Shown here: positions 1 through 5,907 of the stretch, in pieces
How the letters are laid out: every line of letters begins with the position of its first letter
Numbering within the stretch: position 1 is the first letter of the stretch
DNA from: Syntrophaceae bacterium
Lineage (GTDB): Bacteria > Desulfobacterota > Syntrophia > Syntrophales > UBA2185
Length of the DNA stretch: 6,378 nucleotides
Direction: 5' to 3'
Assembly (NCBI GenBank): GCA_003508565.1
Contig: DNUI01000262.1
Location: 1 to 6,378 of the forward strand
Notes under the pieces: model-generated
Database searches by the model: none
What the model was told of the DNA's origin: nothing
What the model saw: only the letters and a program-made list of their open reading frames with translations
Program-made: the position numbers and the translations under genes

Positions 1-434
1 TCACGCCCTCCCTGGGGAAAGCCGAAGAGATCATGGTAATGAATAATAAAACTGTCCAGAAAGCCCCCGCCATGCACGACATAGGGAACTTCTATTCCGC
101 ATTCTACGTTCTTTGACAATCCGTATTTTCCATGCAGGGTGACGCGTGCTGTTTCCCCGTCGAGCGTAATGGATTCCCCGCCTTTATTGTCTTCCACATA
201 GTTACTTGAATAATCCATCATAACGAGAACTTCCTTCTGACCCGGTGAAAGGAGATGAGCACTTCCTGCGGAAGGAAGACCATAAATCTGCACGATGGGA
301 CTCTGATTCTTTGTAGTAAAAGGGACGATGTCGAGGGCGTGGACGTAGGGGGGGAATAAGAAGACCATTGCAAAGACAAATACTCTAAAGAAATTATAGC
401 CTCGATATCTGCTGCCCCTTGGTGGAATTTTCAA
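1..434 (-). CDS. DUF3187-family exported protein (N-terminal part, truncated by window edge)
   Basis: This minus-strand gene is open from 434 to the left edge (144 codons plus two bases) and lacks its 3' end. The chosen start is TTG at 434-432. It gives a plausible signal peptide: basic N-terminus (KIPPRGSRYRGY), hydrophobic core at residues 15-28 (FFRVFVFAMVFLFP) and a VHA cleavage site at about residue 33. The only in-frame ATG (residue 23) would cut into the hydrophobic core. The mature part carries stretches I associate with the DUF3187 family: NQSPIVQIYGLP at 43-54, LDGE at 91-94, YGL at 104-106, and an EVPYVVHGGGFLDSF block followed by FGFPQGGR at 115-144. The family is uncharacterised; an outer-membrane beta-barrel-like role is my inference from export and alternating hydrophobic strands. 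The Shine-Dalgarno is weak (purine-rich AAAGAAAG about 10 nt upstream). A seven-C tract on the coding strand lies in the signal-peptide codons (348-354), but the frame is intact across it. It is transcribed divergently from rpmH. Confidence 0.8.
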   Translation of the reverse strand, partial: MKIPPRGSRYRGYNFFRVFVFAMVFLFPPYVHALDIVPFTTKNQSPIVQIYGLPSAGSAHLLSPGQKEVLVMMDYSSNYVEDNKGGESITLDGETARVTLHGKYGLSKNVECGIEVPYVVHGGGFLDSFIIHYHDLFGFPQGGR

Positions 435-460
435 TGTATTGAAACTTTCTTTTTCGGAGA

Positions 461-489
461 AGTATGTGGAAAAGCTGTTAATGTGTCAA
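461..489 (-). promoter_or_regulatory. sigma70-type promoter for the DUF3187 gene
   Basis: On the minus strand a perfect -35 TTGACA (489-484) is followed by a 17-nt spacer and a -10 CATACT (466-461, four of six consensus bases). Transcription would start near 454, about 20 nt before the TTG start at 434. The good spacing and consensus -35 support the TTG start. This is a sequence match only. Confidence 0.55.
465..473 (-). promoter_or_regulatory. single DnaA-box-like 9-mer
   Basis: The minus strand reads TTTTCCACA, which fits the relaxed DnaA box TTWTNCACA and differs from TTATCCACA at one position. It overlaps the -10 element of the DUF3187 promoter. The rpmH side of this cluster is often adjacent to dnaA and oriC, but I found no second box, no clear AT-rich unwinding element and no dnaA here. 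It is therefore not an origin on this evidence and may be a chance match or a lone regulatory site. Confidence 0.25.
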
Positions 490-561
490 GAAGAATAGCC
501 GAATTATGGTGAAATTTCCACCCTCCCCTTTGCAGGACGACTCAACTCTATGAAATTGACC

Positions 562-590
562 TTGACAAACATACCTTGATATGGTTTATC
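562..590 (+). promoter_or_regulatory. probable promoter of the rpmH-rnpA-yidD-yidC-jag-mnmE operon
   Basis: A consensus -35 TTGACA (562-567) is followed by a 17-nt spacer and TTTATC (585-590). The -10 is poor (three of six) but is preceded by TGG, which gives an extended -10 (TGN) that can compensate. The inferred transcript start near 597 leaves a leader of about 27 nt before the rpmH ATG. A second, weaker pair (TTGACC at 556-561 with GATATG at 578-583) overlaps it. Confidence 0.5.
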
Positions 591-611
591 AAGTTCCTTA
601 TTATTTTCACC

Positions 612-626
612 GGAGTACAGTGAATG
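612..626 (+). promoter_or_regulatory. Shine-Dalgarno and overlapping GTG/ATG starts at rpmH
   Basis: GGAG at 612-615 lies 8 nt before the rpmH ATG (624-626), a good spacing. The same element lies 4 nt before a GTG at 620-622 that is in frame with rnpA. A TGA at 621-623 directly precedes the rpmH ATG in its own frame, so 624 is the earliest possible rpmH start. One ribosome site could in principle serve both frames. Confidence 0.6.
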
Positions 627-761
627 AAAAAGAATCTGACAAATTTCAGCAATACAAAGCGGAAAAGAACCCATGGCTTTCTTTTGAGAATGTCCACCAA
701 AGGGGGAAGACTGGTCCTGAGTCGAAGACGCGCGAAGGGAAGAAAGCGATTGACCGTATAA
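624..761 (+). CDS. rpmH: 50S ribosomal protein L34
   Basis: L34 is a very small, highly basic protein that binds 23S rRNA in the large subunit. The 45-residue product has the family's usual length (about 44-46) and its signature: KRKRTHGF at 12-19, RMSTKGGR at 22-29 and the C-terminal SRRRAKGRKRLTV at 33-45. The N-terminus (MKKNLTNFSN) departs from the common MKRTxQPS form and appears one residue longer, but an in-frame TGA at 621-623 excludes any earlier start. It is the first gene of the operon, with GGAG 8 nt upstream, and rnpA follows after 17 nt. Its whole length lies inside an open frame that continues into rnpA. Confidence 0.96.
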   Translation: MKKNLTNFSNTKRKRTHGFLLRMSTKGGRLVLSRRRAKGRKRLTV

Positions 762-778
762 TCCCGAAAAAGCGGTCC

Positions 779-1126
779 ATGCAAACACAATCCTTTCGCA
801 AGCATGTAAGAATTCGCAAAAGAAGAGATTATGTAACCGTCTATCAGCAGGGGGTGCGAAGCAATTCCAAACATTTCACCATTATCGCATGCAAGAATCA
901 AGTGGGGATCAGCAGACTGGGAATAACGGTCAGTAAAAAAGTGGGGAGTGCTGTTAAAAGAAACAGAATTAAACGTCTCGTAAGAGAGTTTTTCAGACTA
1001 CACGCATCAAGACTTTCAACTTCACAAGACTTTGTGATCATTGCAAAAAAAGATGCATCATTGTTGAAATACGATGATGTATGCAGGGAGTTGGGAAGCC
1101 ATTTGATCAGAAAATCAGGTGCATAA
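779..1126 (+). CDS. rnpA: Ribonuclease P protein component
   Basis: This protein partners the RNase P catalytic RNA, which cleaves the 5' leader from pre-tRNAs; the protein binds the leader and helps the RNA fold. From ATG 779 the product has 115 residues, normal for the family. Visible signatures are the N-terminal basic segment FRKHVRIRKRRDYVTVYQQG (6-25), the strand LGITVSKKVGSAV (47-59) and the RNR helix KRNRIKRLVREFF (60-72), which holds the conserved basic RNA-contacting residues. DFVIIAKKDA (84-93) gives the later beta strand. I prefer ATG 779 because family similarity begins there, but no clear Shine-Dalgarno precedes it. The frame is open upstream to 581, so translation may be coupled to rpmH or begin upstream. 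The stop at 1124-1126 lies two bases before the yidD ATG. Confidence 0.95.
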   Translation: MQTQSFRKHVRIRKRRDYVTVYQQGVRSNSKHFTIIACKNQVGISRLGITVSKKVGSAVKRNRIKRLVREFFRLHASRLSTSQDFVIIAKKDASLLKYDDVCRELGSHLIRKSGA

Positions 1127-1128
1127 TA

Positions 1129-1353
1129 ATGTTTATGCAGTTTCTTGGGAAGATCCTTGTTCTTTTTATTCGAGTCTACCAGATATGTATATCCCCTCTT
1201 TTTACTCCATGTTGCCGTTTTTATCCATCCTGCTCCGAATATGCGATAACCGCAATCCGGAGATACGGCCCGCGAAGGGGTTTGTTTTCCGGTCTGAAGC
1301 GGCTCTTTCGCTGCCACCCCTTTAACCCCGGCGGTTATGATCCTGTTAAATAA
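1129..1353 (+). CDS. yidD: Membrane protein insertion efficiency factor YidD
   Basis: YidD is a small protein at the inner face of the cytoplasmic membrane that assists YidC in inserting membrane proteins. The 74-residue product has the typical length and the family hallmark: CCRFYPSCSEYA at 28-39 with three cysteines, then AIRRYGPRRG (42-51) and RCHPFNPGGYDPV (61-73). An N-terminal amphipathic or hydrophobic stretch (FLGKILVLFIRVYQICISPLF, about 5-25) can associate with the membrane. The start at 1129 is supported by AGGTG at 1117-1121, 7 nt upstream; an ATG two codons later (1135) is possible. An in-frame ATG at 1081 lies inside rnpA and has no support. The gene starts two bases after the rnpA stop and precedes yidC, the usual order. 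Confidence 0.95.
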   Translation: MFMQFLGKILVLFIRVYQICISPLFTPCCRFYPSCSEYAITAIRRYGPRRGLFSGLKRLFRCHPFNPGGYDPVK

Positions 1354-1384
1354 AATATAAGACGCGGACGCGTGGAGGTATTAA

Positions 1385-2998
1385 ATGGACAAGAGGACCT
1401 TGCTTGCCATAGTCCTGTCACTGATAGTTGTTTTTGCCTGGCAGGCGTTTTTTGCAACAAAGCCACCCCCTAAACAGCCGGAGCCCACACAACAGGAAAC
1501 ACCCGTTCCTGGAACACCGGCAGTAAAAGAAACTGCCCCGGCACAGTTAACGCCTTCTCAGACCAGAACCATCTTGTCTCAAAAGATTGCCGGAACCGAG
1601 AAGGATGTCACCGTTGTAACACCTCTGTATACTGCTGTCTTCACTACAAAAGGCGGCTCTCTCAAATCGTACAAACTGAAAGAGTACCGCACTACTCTCG
1701 ACAGCAATTCTGACTTCATTGAGCTCGTCAACGTTATGGAAGGCATGCAAAAACCTCTTGGCATCACCTTTCCCGAATCAAATGTGGATATCCTTCCGGA
1801 CAGTATATTCACCGCAGACAGCAGCTCCCTTGATCTGACACAAACTCAGGATAACAAAAAACTTACCTTCACACAGATATACCCGAACGAAATGAAGGTG
1901 GAAAAAACATTTACTTTCTATCCGGGTAAATATGCAATTGATTTGGAGGTGAAAGTACATAATTTATCAAAGGCAGTCATAAGCCAAACTGCCCTCCTTT
2001 CATGGCATCAGTACGTCGACCCCAAGGCAGAATCAGACAGTTACGGCCATGACGGACCTATTTCCTTCATTGCAAAAGATGTCGATCTCTACGAGGTGAA
2101 TAAAATTGAATCAGGGAAACTGCGCGGCCCTGATGTAAGCTGGGCGGGGTTTGAAAGTAAATATTTTATCGCCTCCATGATCCCACAGAACCCGACGTTG
2201 ACAAGTCTTTTCCTTTCAGTTGATGCCCGAAATATGGTTTCCGTGCATCTCAAGGGCCCGCAAAATATTATCCCCCCCGGGCAGATAGGGTTATTCGGTT
2301 ATTCTTTGTATCTTGGACCAAAGGAACACAATATTCTTAAAGCCCTGGGGGTCGGTCTTGAAAACTCCATTGACTTTGGCTCATGGATGAAGTGGCTGGC
2401 TATGCCTCTACTGGTCTCTCTTAAATTTCTCAATGACTATGTCAAAAACTACGGCATTGCCATCCTCATCCTCACCCTCATTATAAAGATAGTATTCTGG
2501 CCTCTGGGGAATAAGAGTTACAAATCCATGAAGGAGATGCAGAAACTTCAGCCGAAGATAGCCGAGCTCCGGGAAAAGTACAAGAATGACAAAACAAAGC
2601 TGAGCCAGGAAACGATGGCACTGTACAAAACGCACAAGGTAAACCCCCTGGGCGGGTGTCTCCCCATGGTGCTTCAAATACCTGTATTCTTCGGCCTGTA
2701 CAAGGCCCTTATGTATTCTATTGAACTTCGCCATGCCCCGTTCTACTGGTGGATTCAAGATTTATCGGCAAAGGATCCTTATTACATTACGCCCATTATC
2801 ATGGGGGCGACTATGCTGATTCAGCAGAAGATGACCCCCGCTATGGGTGACCCGATGCAACAAAAAATCATGATGCTGATGCCCGTTTTTTTCACATTTC
2901 TGTTTATAAGTTTTCCATCAGGTCTGGTTCTTTACTGGCTCTTTCAAAACATCTTAAGCATCGGGCAGCAATACTATATTAACAAACGGCCACTATAA
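1385..2998 (+). CDS. yidC: Membrane protein insertase YidC
   Basis: YidC inserts and folds inner-membrane proteins, alone or with SecYEG. The 537-residue protein has the Gram-negative architecture. TM1 spans about 6-24. A Pro/Gln-rich linker follows (about 26-60), then a large periplasmic domain (about 70-325). The conserved insertase core runs from about 335 to the end, with TM2 at about 355-373, a cytoplasmic hairpin at 375-420, and further membrane segments near 425-445, 465-480 and 495-525. Conserved pieces include LQPKIAELREKY (388-399), VNPLGGCLPMVLQIPVFFGLY (419-439), DLSAKDPYYI (459-468) and DPMQQKIM (489-496). The TM2 position equivalent to E. coli Arg366 is Lys368, so the positive charge in the hydrophilic groove is kept. 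GGAGG at 1374-1378 lies 6 nt before the ATG. The gap to yidD is 31 nt and to jag 15 nt. Confidence 0.97.
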   Translation: MDKRTLLAIVLSLIVVFAWQAFFATKPPPKQPEPTQQETPVPGTPAVKETAPAQLTPSQTRTILSQKIAGTEKDVTVVTPLYTAVFTTKGGSLKSYKLKEYRTTLDSNSDFIELVNVMEGMQKPLGITFPESNVDILPDSIFTADSSSLDLTQTQDNKKLTFTQIYPNEMKVEKTFTFYPGKYAIDLEVKVHNLSKAVISQTALLSWHQYVDPKAESDSYGHDGPISFIAKDVDLYEVNKIESGKLRGPDVSWAGFESKYFIASMIPQNPTLTSLFLSVDARNMVSVHLKGPQNIIPPGQIGLFGYSLYLGPKEHNILKALGVGLENSIDFGSWMKWLAMPLLVSLKFLNDYVKNYGIAILILTLIIKIVFWPLGNKSYKSMKEMQKLQPKIAELREKYKNDKTKLSQETMALYKTHKVNPLGGCLPMVLQIPVFFGLYKALMYSIELRHAPFYWWIQDLSAKDPYYITPIIMGATMLIQQKMTPAMGDPMQQKIMMLMPVFFTFLFISFPSGLVLYWLFQNILSIGQQYYINKRPL

Positions 2999-3013
2999 GT
3001 TGAGGTAATAACT

Positions 3014-3769
3014 ATGGAATCTTTAGATTTTGAAGGAAAAACAATAGATGAGGCAATTGAAAAGGCCTGCACAGAATTCAATGTGCCGAGGGAAAAGCTT
3101 AATATAGAAATAATTACTGACGGATCGTCGGGATTTCTCGGTCTGGGATCAAAAAAAGCAAAAATTAAAGCCGGCATGATGTCCTTCGATATGACCATAG
3201 ATACACCGGCAAAGCAACCGCAGAAATCTGTGCAAACAAAACCTGCTGCCCACGCAGATGTTCCTCAGGAGACCAAAACGGAAAGTATCACGGAAGAAAC
3301 CATAGCCATCAAGGCAAAAATCATCCTGGAGGGCATTCTCCTGCGGATGAAACTCGATTGTCCCGTCACCATTGAAGAAACATCTGATGCGATCATCCTC
3401 AACATTAAAGGGGACGGTAGTGGTTTACTTATAGGAAAAAGAGGGCAGAACTTAGACGCTATTCAGTATATTGTGAACAAGTCCATAAGCAAGTATGCAG
3501 ATACCCGGAAAATGATCATAGTAGATACGGAAGAATATAGAAAAAGAAGAGAAGATTCACTGGTTGCGCTGGCTGCAAAACTGGCAGAAAAAGTAAAAAA
3601 AACAAAGAAAGCCTTAACTGTCGGACATATGAATGCCCATGACCGACGCATTATTCATCTAGCCCTGCAAAACGAAGAATCATTGACGACCAAAAGCCGA
3701 GGCGAAGGTGAATTCAGAAAAATTGTTATCATGCCCGTCAAAAAAGGTGGAGCTTGGAAGACACCATAG
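3014..3769 (+). CDS. jag: Jag/KhpB family RNA-binding protein (Jag-N, KH, R3H)
   Basis: Jag (also KhpB or EloR) is a cytoplasmic RNA-binding protein usually encoded next to yidC; in Firmicutes it is linked to cell elongation and envelope control, while its role in Gram-negatives is poorly defined. The 251-residue product has all three parts. The Jag-N domain is at about 1-55, with GKTIDEAIEKAC and the SSGFLGLGSKKAKI motif (38-51). A low-complexity charged linker covers about 60-95. A KH domain with the GKRG loop is at 141-144 (LLIGKRGQNLDAIQYI). A C-terminal R3H domain includes NAHDRRIIHLAL (207-218), where Arg211 and His215 would be the characteristic pair. GAGG at 3002-3005 lies 8 nt before the ATG. 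Its 3' end overlaps mnmE by 16 nt. Confidence 0.95.
   Translation: MESLDFEGKTIDEAIEKACTEFNVPREKLNIEIITDGSSGFLGLGSKKAKIKAGMMSFDMTIDTPAKQPQKSVQTKPAAHADVPQETKTESITEETIAIKAKIILEGILLRMKLDCPVTIEETSDAIILNIKGDGSGLLIGKRGQNLDAIQYIVNKSISKYADTRKMIIVDTEEYRKRREDSLVALAAKLAEKVKKTKKALTVGHMNAHDRRIIHLALQNEESLTTKSRGEGEFRKIVIMPVKKGGAWKTP
3744..3756 (+). promoter_or_regulatory. Shine-Dalgarno and TTG start of mnmE inside the end of jag
   Basis: AAGG at 3744-3747 lies 6 nt before the TTG at 3754-3756; GGAG at 3749-3752 also precedes it but is too close. The family's N-terminal DTIAAIATPPG begins at residue 3 from this TTG, and I see no ATG or GTG in this frame just upstream. The signal sits within jag codons, so mnmE initiation probably depends partly on ribosomes finishing jag. 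Confidence 0.65.
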
Positions 3770-5130
3770 CGGCCATAGCCACCCCTCCCGGTATTGGAGG
3801 AATCGGCATAATACGGATTAGCGGCCCAAAATCGAGGGATATTGCCCGCCTCATCTTCAAATCATCGAAAGGACATGACGACTACAAAAGTCATCATCTC
3901 TATTATGGGGACATCATTTCGCCGGAAACGGGCACGGTGATAGATGAGGTTCTCATTTCTCTTATGATAAAACCTCACTCTTATACAGGTGAAGACGTCC
4001 TGGAGATCAACTGCCATGGCGGTCATGTTGTTCTGCAGTCTGTACTTGCCGAAGTCAGCAGGGCGGGCGCCCGTCTCGCAGAACCTGGAGAGTTCACGCG
4101 GCGCGCCTTTCTGAACAACAGGATTGACCTTTCACAGGCAGAGGCCATTGCGGATATGACCACAGCGAAAACAGAACGGGGCCTCGCGATGGCTGTTTCT
4201 CATCTCAAGGGCAACTTAGCTGAAAAAATAGAAAAAATCCGCGCATCGATCATAGACGTACTTGCATCCCTGGAAATATCTATTGACTTCACTGATGAAG
4301 ACGTGGAATTCCGCAATCCCTCGGAAATAGCCAAGAAAATCGATTTCATTAACGACGAACTGCACGAGATTGCCAAAACATACCGCGAAGGGAAAGTGTA
4401 TAGGGATGGTATAAGCGCCGTAATCACAGGAAGGCCAAATGTGGGGAAATCAAGTCTTTTGAACAGGCTTCTTGGTGAAGAGCGCGCTATTGTGACAGCC
4501 ATACCAGGAACAACAAGAGATTATATCGAAGAAATTATCAATATCAGGGGACTTCCCGTAAAAATTACCGACACAGCCGGCATAAGAGCACCGGAAAATA
4601 TTATCGAAAAAGAAGGCATCCATTTGGTATGGGAAAAGCTTGCACAGGCAGATGTCGTCATAGTGTTACTCGACGGCAGTGACATGCTCATGAAAGAAGA
4701 TACCGAAATCATACATAGAAGCCGTGAGAAGAAACATATCGTAGTTATCAACAAGACCGATCTCCCTCACATGCTTGACGAGCTGCAACTAACAGCGATT
4801 TCACCTGAACTGCAGCCTCCTATATGGATATCTGCAAAGCATGGCGATGGCATACCAGCCCTTAAAGATGCAATTCATGCGCTCATTTTAGACCATACAG
4901 AAGATTGCCATTTTCCCTATATTGTCTCCAATGTCCGCCACAAATCAGCCATCGAAAAAACACGATGCCTTCTTTCCAAGGCAAAAGACAGTATCCTTAA
5001 CGATCTCTCTCCCGAATTCTCTGCCTTTGATGTTCGGGAAGCCCTTGATAGTATCGGAGAGATCACGGGAAAAACTATCAATGAGGAAATTCTGGACAGG
5101 ATATTCTCAACCTTCTGCATCGGGAAATAA
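3754..5130 (+). CDS. mnmE: tRNA uridine-5-carboxymethylaminomethyl(34) synthesis GTPase MnmE
   Basis: MnmE (TrmE), with MnmG, modifies the wobble uridine 34 of certain tRNAs, using a folate-bound one-carbon unit and GTP hydrolysis. The 458-residue protein has normal length and all domains. The N-terminal folate-binding domain (about 1-120) has DTIAAIATPPGIGGIGIIRIS and NCHGGHVV (86-93). A helical domain follows. The G domain inserted within it has P-loop GRPNVGKSS (226-234), TTRD (253-256), DTAG (273-276), NKTD (333-336) and an SAKHG G5 element (360-364). The C-terminus ends in FCIGK (454-458), with the conserved catalytic cysteine of the family. The start is TTG, overlapping jag by 16 nt, which implies coupling. 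It is the last gene of the cluster; no obvious Rho-independent terminator follows. Confidence 0.97.
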   Translation: MEDTIAAIATPPGIGGIGIIRISGPKSRDIARLIFKSSKGHDDYKSHHLYYGDIISPETGTVIDEVLISLMIKPHSYTGEDVLEINCHGGHVVLQSVLAEVSRAGARLAEPGEFTRRAFLNNRIDLSQAEAIADMTTAKTERGLAMAVSHLKGNLAEKIEKIRASIIDVLASLEISIDFTDEDVEFRNPSEIAKKIDFINDELHEIAKTYREGKVYRDGISAVITGRPNVGKSSLLNRLLGEERAIVTAIPGTTRDYIEEIINIRGLPVKITDTAGIRAPENIIEKEGIHLVWEKLAQADVVIVLLDGSDMLMKEDTEIIHRSREKKHIVVINKTDLPHMLDELQLTAISPELQPPIWISAKHGDGIPALKDAIHALILDHTEDCHFPYIVSNVRHKSAIEKTRCLLSKAKDSILNDLSPEFSAFDVREALDSIGEITGKTINEEILDRIFSTFCIGK

Positions 5131-5441
5131 CATATGAGGAAGGAATAAAAATTGCTCTTTTGATGAAAAGAATATCACTCTATCGTATGGTGATCTTACT
5201 TCTCAAAGCAGAGAATTCATGCCCCCTCCCGCCGTTGTGACATCATCCACGGAACCCTCGGTCTTCAGATTATTGCCGATGCCATAACCCTCTTTGACGT
5301 TCCCTTCTATCATGATCTCGACTCTGTCTGATATTCTTAAATCCAGTCATAAAGAATCATGCACATGAGGCAACAGGAACCATGAATGATTGAATGGGAT
5401 GTCTTATTCAATGTCACATTCAAACAAACAGAACGTTCGCC
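5131..5441. other. Intergenic stretch without a convincing gene
   Basis: Between mnmE and the promoter at 5442 no plus-strand frame gives a supported gene; the longest ATG frame I checked by hand (5164, 25 codons, KRISLYRMVILLL then stop) has no positioned Shine-Dalgarno. No GC-rich hairpin with a T-run marks the end of the mnmE operon. The one item of interest is the minus-strand ORF-like segment at 5203-5313, listed separately. Confidence 0.6.
5203..5313 (-). pseudogene. Short minus-strand ORF or possible gene remnant, unknown function
   Basis: From ATG 5313 the minus strand reads 36 codons to a TGA. The composition looks protein-like and Gly-rich, including EGYGIGNNLKTEG (8-20) and TTAGGGMNSLL at the end. 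The frame is also open upstream without an ATG (LDLRISDRVEI) back to an in-frame TGA, and beyond that TGA it reads WFLLPHVHDSL before another stop. No Shine-Dalgarno precedes the ATG. It could be the decayed 3' end of a gene, a real small protein or chance. I do not recognise a family, and the pseudogene label is a guess. Confidence 0.2.
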
Positions 5442-5469
5442 TTGACATTTTCGATGTATCCATTACAAT
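5442..5469 (+). promoter_or_regulatory. near-consensus sigma70 promoter of the small secreted protein gene
   Basis: A perfect -35 TTGACA (5442-5447), a 16-nt spacer and TACAAT (5464-5469, five of six) form the best promoter match in the window. The expected start near 5476 leaves a leader of about 26 nt before the ATG at 5502, containing a strong AGGAGG (5489-5494, 7 nt from the ATG). This implies an independently and probably well expressed gene. Confidence 0.7.
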
Positions 5470-5501
5470 AGGCACACAAATCAAAACCAGGAGGAATTCC
5501 C

Positions 5502-5786
5502 ATGAAAAGAATCATTTTTGTTATCGCAATTCTTCTGCTTTCTGTTTCTATCGCATTTGCCGCAGGCCCCAACACCTACCAGGTAACCGGTCCCGTCCTC
5601 GAATTGACAAAAGACAAAATAGTAGTTCAAAAAGGCAAAGATAAGTGGGAAATCGCACTTGACGCGGGCACAAAAGTGAAGGGCGAATTAAAGGTCGGCG
5701 CCAAGGTCACCATCGAGTATACCATGAAAGCAGCAACCATTGAGGTAAAAGAAACCGGCAAGAAGGCTGACAAAAAGAAAAAGTGA
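5502..5786 (+). CDS. Small secreted Lys-rich protein of unknown function
   Basis: The 94-residue product begins with a clear signal peptide: MKR, hydrophobic core IIFVIAILLLSVSIAF, and cleavage near residue 20-21 (AFA-A). The mature part of about 73 residues is predicted to be mostly beta: YQVTGPVLEL, KIVVQKG, KWEIAL, TKVKGELKVGAKVTIEY and AATIEVKE. It ends in a basic tail, KKADKKKK. The repeated pattern of a conversion strand, a G-x-L-K-x-G-x-x-V turn and a final A-x-x-I-x-V strand resembles small OB/SH3-like periplasmic domains such as DUF5666, but I cannot assign it. There is no lipobox, so a soluble periplasmic or secreted protein is inferred. It has its own strong promoter and Shine-Dalgarno and a hairpin downstream, so it looks monocistronic. 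The coding evidence is good; the function is unknown. Confidence 0.85.
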   Translation: MKRIIFVIAILLLSVSIAFAAGPNTYQVTGPVLELTKDKIVVQKGKDKWEIALDAGTKVKGELKVGAKVTIEYTMKAATIEVKETGKKADKKKK

Positions 5787-5799
5787 TTCATGGTCATCA

Positions 5800-5812
5800 T
5801 GTGAAGTTCACA
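5800..5812. repeat. 13-bp palindrome TGTGAA-G-TTCACA
   Basis: The arms are perfect around one central base and start 14 nt after the stop of the small secreted protein gene. It superficially resembles a CRP site, but the TGTGA/TCACA half-sites are separated by 3 nt rather than 6, so a canonical CRP site is unlikely. It might be an operator for the downstream gene or chance. Confidence 0.3.
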
Positions 5813-5813
5813 C

Positions 5814-5844
5814 AGGCGGCCCTGCTTTCATGCCGGGACCGCCT
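5814..5844 (+). terminator. GC-rich hairpin, possible terminator of the small secreted protein gene
   Basis: AGGCGGCCC (5814-5822) pairs with GGG-A-CCGCCT (5835-5844), giving nine pairs with one bulged A and a 12-nt loop. It lies 27 nt after the stop codon. The stem is strong, but only two T residues follow, so it is at best a weak intrinsic terminator or a 3'-end stabilising structure. Confidence 0.4.
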
Positions 5845-5907
5845 TGATGTGTCCCTTGAAATAAATGTCCTCTCCCCACCTCATGCAGTGTCCTGCAGAC
5901 GCAAGGG

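Noticed and set aside
340..434. Apparent frameshift between the signal peptide and mature part of the DUF3187 protein at the C7 tract
   Set aside because: A careful recount shows that codons from TTG 434 pass through TTC-CCC-CCC-TAC in frame with the mature region; the gene is intact as far as it can be seen.
511..518. GAAATTTC palindrome in the divergent intergenic region
   Set aside because: Eight bases, AT-rich and with mismatched flanks; too short to support an operator.
581..622. ATG at 581 as the start of rnpA
   Set aside because: It lies within the predicted promoter -10 region and has no Shine-Dalgarno. If an extended RnpA exists, GTG 620 is the better candidate.
1081..1128. ATG at 1081 as the start of yidD
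   Set aside because: The extra 16 residues lie inside rnpA and do not resemble YidD; ATG 1129 has AGGTG 7 nt upstream and gives the family length.
1361..1372. Tandem GACGCG GACGCG before the yidC Shine-Dalgarno
   Set aside because: Only two 6-base units; no functional inference is justified.
5800..5812. TGTGAAGTTCACA as a CRP/FNR-type site
   Set aside because: The half-sites are 3 nt apart rather than the 6 (CRP) or 4 (FNR) expected, and the site is not placed relative to a recognisable promoter.
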